From Triops longicaudatus (taxonomy: Eukaryota; Arthropoda; Branchiopoda; Notostraca; Triopsidae): 64,000 bases of DNA. Of this stretch, positions 62,758 through 64,000 are shown piece after piece. The stretch spans positions 372,001 to 436,000 of the forward strand of contig JAGQDJ010000059.1 of NCBI GenBank assembly GCA_022885665.1, written 5' to 3'. Under the pieces are notes generated by a model, which was not told where the DNA came from, did not search any database, and saw only the letters and a list, made by a program, of their open reading frames with translations. A program made the position numbers and the translations under genes. Every line of letters starts with the position of its first letter. The first letter of the stretch is position 1.

Positions 62758-64000
62758 GTAAAATCACGTCTTGTTCAACATATTCGTCACTTGCCCTGGA
62801 AACATATGTGAAAACTTCCTCAATAAGGCCGGTGAAAATGTTCGGAAGGAAAAGTTGCCTTTCTGACTCTTTCAGTTACTTAAGGAGTTTTTGGTCATAC
62901 AAAGTTAGCCCATTTCGAGAAAAAAATGCAACGAAAAATAAATAATGTAACAGTGTGAATTAAACAAAAAGAAATCCAGAAAGTCCAAGTAACGAGCAAC
63001 ATAAAACAATAAAAATTGGTATTATAGCTTAAATTTATTTGTTCATATTACAGTACTTGAAGAAACAGATTGAACTCTTTACGCGAGCAGTATTCTCTGA
63101 AGTAAATAAAAACTGGTACGTTTGTCGTCGTATTCACCTTAAACCAGTACAACTTTCTTTTGAGCATGAAATAACTTAAAGTTAATAAAAAACTGGTACG
63201 CGTACCCTATATTTTGCCGTAAATCCGTACCCATTTTTCGGGACAGAAAGCTAAAACTTTTTTTGGTGCAAAAGAAAGCATTACCTTTCTAATACAATTC
63301 TTGGCAAATGACATTGTTCCTGTAATTTGTTAAGCTGCGTTTTCACTGCTATCTTAGCATGCTAATGAGCAGAATTAATGCAGATCACCGTGCTATTTCA
63401 TGTCGGCAACGTGTGTTCATTGGTAATGGAAACGTAGCCTTAGAGACGACTATAAGACCAGCACAACAAGCAATACAAAATTAAGTGGTTCTCGGTTAAG
63501 AAAATTATATAAAATAAGTTACGAATTACAATTTGTTACTATATAAGATTAGGTAATAAGCAAAGGAATTAGCCCAGAATTATTATCGAATAATATATGC
63601 AGGTAAATTGTGAGTGAGATGAGGCAATGAAGTAAACAAAAGAGACAGGATTTCAAGGCTGAAGAGGTTCAGGGGAGTGAGATGTAGAAAACGCTTAAAC
63701 GAACGCCGAGTAAGATACTGAAGAACAATTGAGCGGGACGTGACAACTTGCTTCACTGCCGTGGTGCACTTGCCGGTGCATTTAACAAGTGATGCACGTT
63801 ACTCAAATCTTTGAATTCAGTGAAGTTTAAAAATCTGCGACCTGTTATAATGGCGAATATGGCAAATTTGAGAGATTAGGGCTCACTGTCTACCAACCTG
63901 TCTTGAAAATTAATCTCGGAAATGGCGCGAGTGTTTTTAAAATTATCCTGCGAAGGCTGTTAAAGTTTTTTTTCGATGTTTTTTTTGCCATCAGAATGCA
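62758..64000. other. Right-end non-coding DNA
   Basis: AT-rich with one inverted-repeat element (63331-63442). No exon, RNA gene or clear promoter seen up to the edge. Confidence 0.5.
63331..63442. mobile_element. Inverted-repeat family, copy C (about 112 bp)
   Basis: The left arm AAGCTGCGTTTTCACTGCTA is followed by TCTTAGCATGCTAA with a perfect 12-bp palindrome (63354-63365). The right arm TTGGTAATGGAAACGTAGCC then TTAG is its inverted partner. The palindrome sits at the same distance from the end as the CACGTG palindrome of copy A, which supports common origin. Confidence 0.55.

Overview
This is animal nuclear DNA, most likely from an arthropod. Genes are split by GT-AG introns of 82 bp to several kb, the background is AT-rich, and poly(A), poly(T) and ATT tracts are common. 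Degenerate arrays of TTAGG-like words (ggttag/ctaacc), the unit of many arthropod telomeres, are scattered through introns and intergenic DNA. The organism call is inference. No viral, bacterial or CRISPR features were seen.

Layout. 1-3775: mostly non-coding, with a possible minus-strand exon at the left edge. 3776-8447 (-): a four-exon brain-specific homeobox gene (bsh/BSX), rebuilt with all splice phases consistent (269 aa). 8448-14283: intergenic, with an unexplained GC-richer block at 11041-11460 and a 159-bp A tract containing an N. 14284-18123 (-): a four-exon single-pass leucine-rich-repeat membrane protein (508 aa). 19387-19689 (+): intronless CRIPT, followed by a decayed coiled-coil pseudogene at 19911-20643. 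23373-25257 (+): eight-exon MEMO1 (295 aa). 26374-48983 (+): a fifteen-exon GRAMD1/Aster sterol-transfer gene (1064 aa) filling over a third of the window. 48984-64000: no complete gene, but two or three candidate first coding exons (52655, 58662, 62717), the first two with uORF-bearing leaders, whose remaining exons would lie beyond the window.

Mobile DNA. There is a 173-bp hAT-type MITE with an 8-bp target duplication (50707-50879), a fold-back element with 51-bp inverted ends (59269-59524), and at least three copies of an inverted-repeat family carrying GTTTCCACTG ends and inner palindromes (43866-44040, 60907-61856, 63331-63442).

The genes are unrelated in pathway: a neural transcription factor, a cell-surface LRR protein, a PDZ-ligand/minor-spliceosome zinc protein, a migration/redox protein and an ER-plasma-membrane contact-site sterol carrier. 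The most interesting inference concerns the Aster gene. Two extra first-exon candidates (40429-40602 and 43309-43350) lie in its 6-kb intron 9. Both end in phase 0 and can join exon 10, giving isoforms that keep the sterol-binding VASt domain and membrane anchor but lack the GRAM domain.
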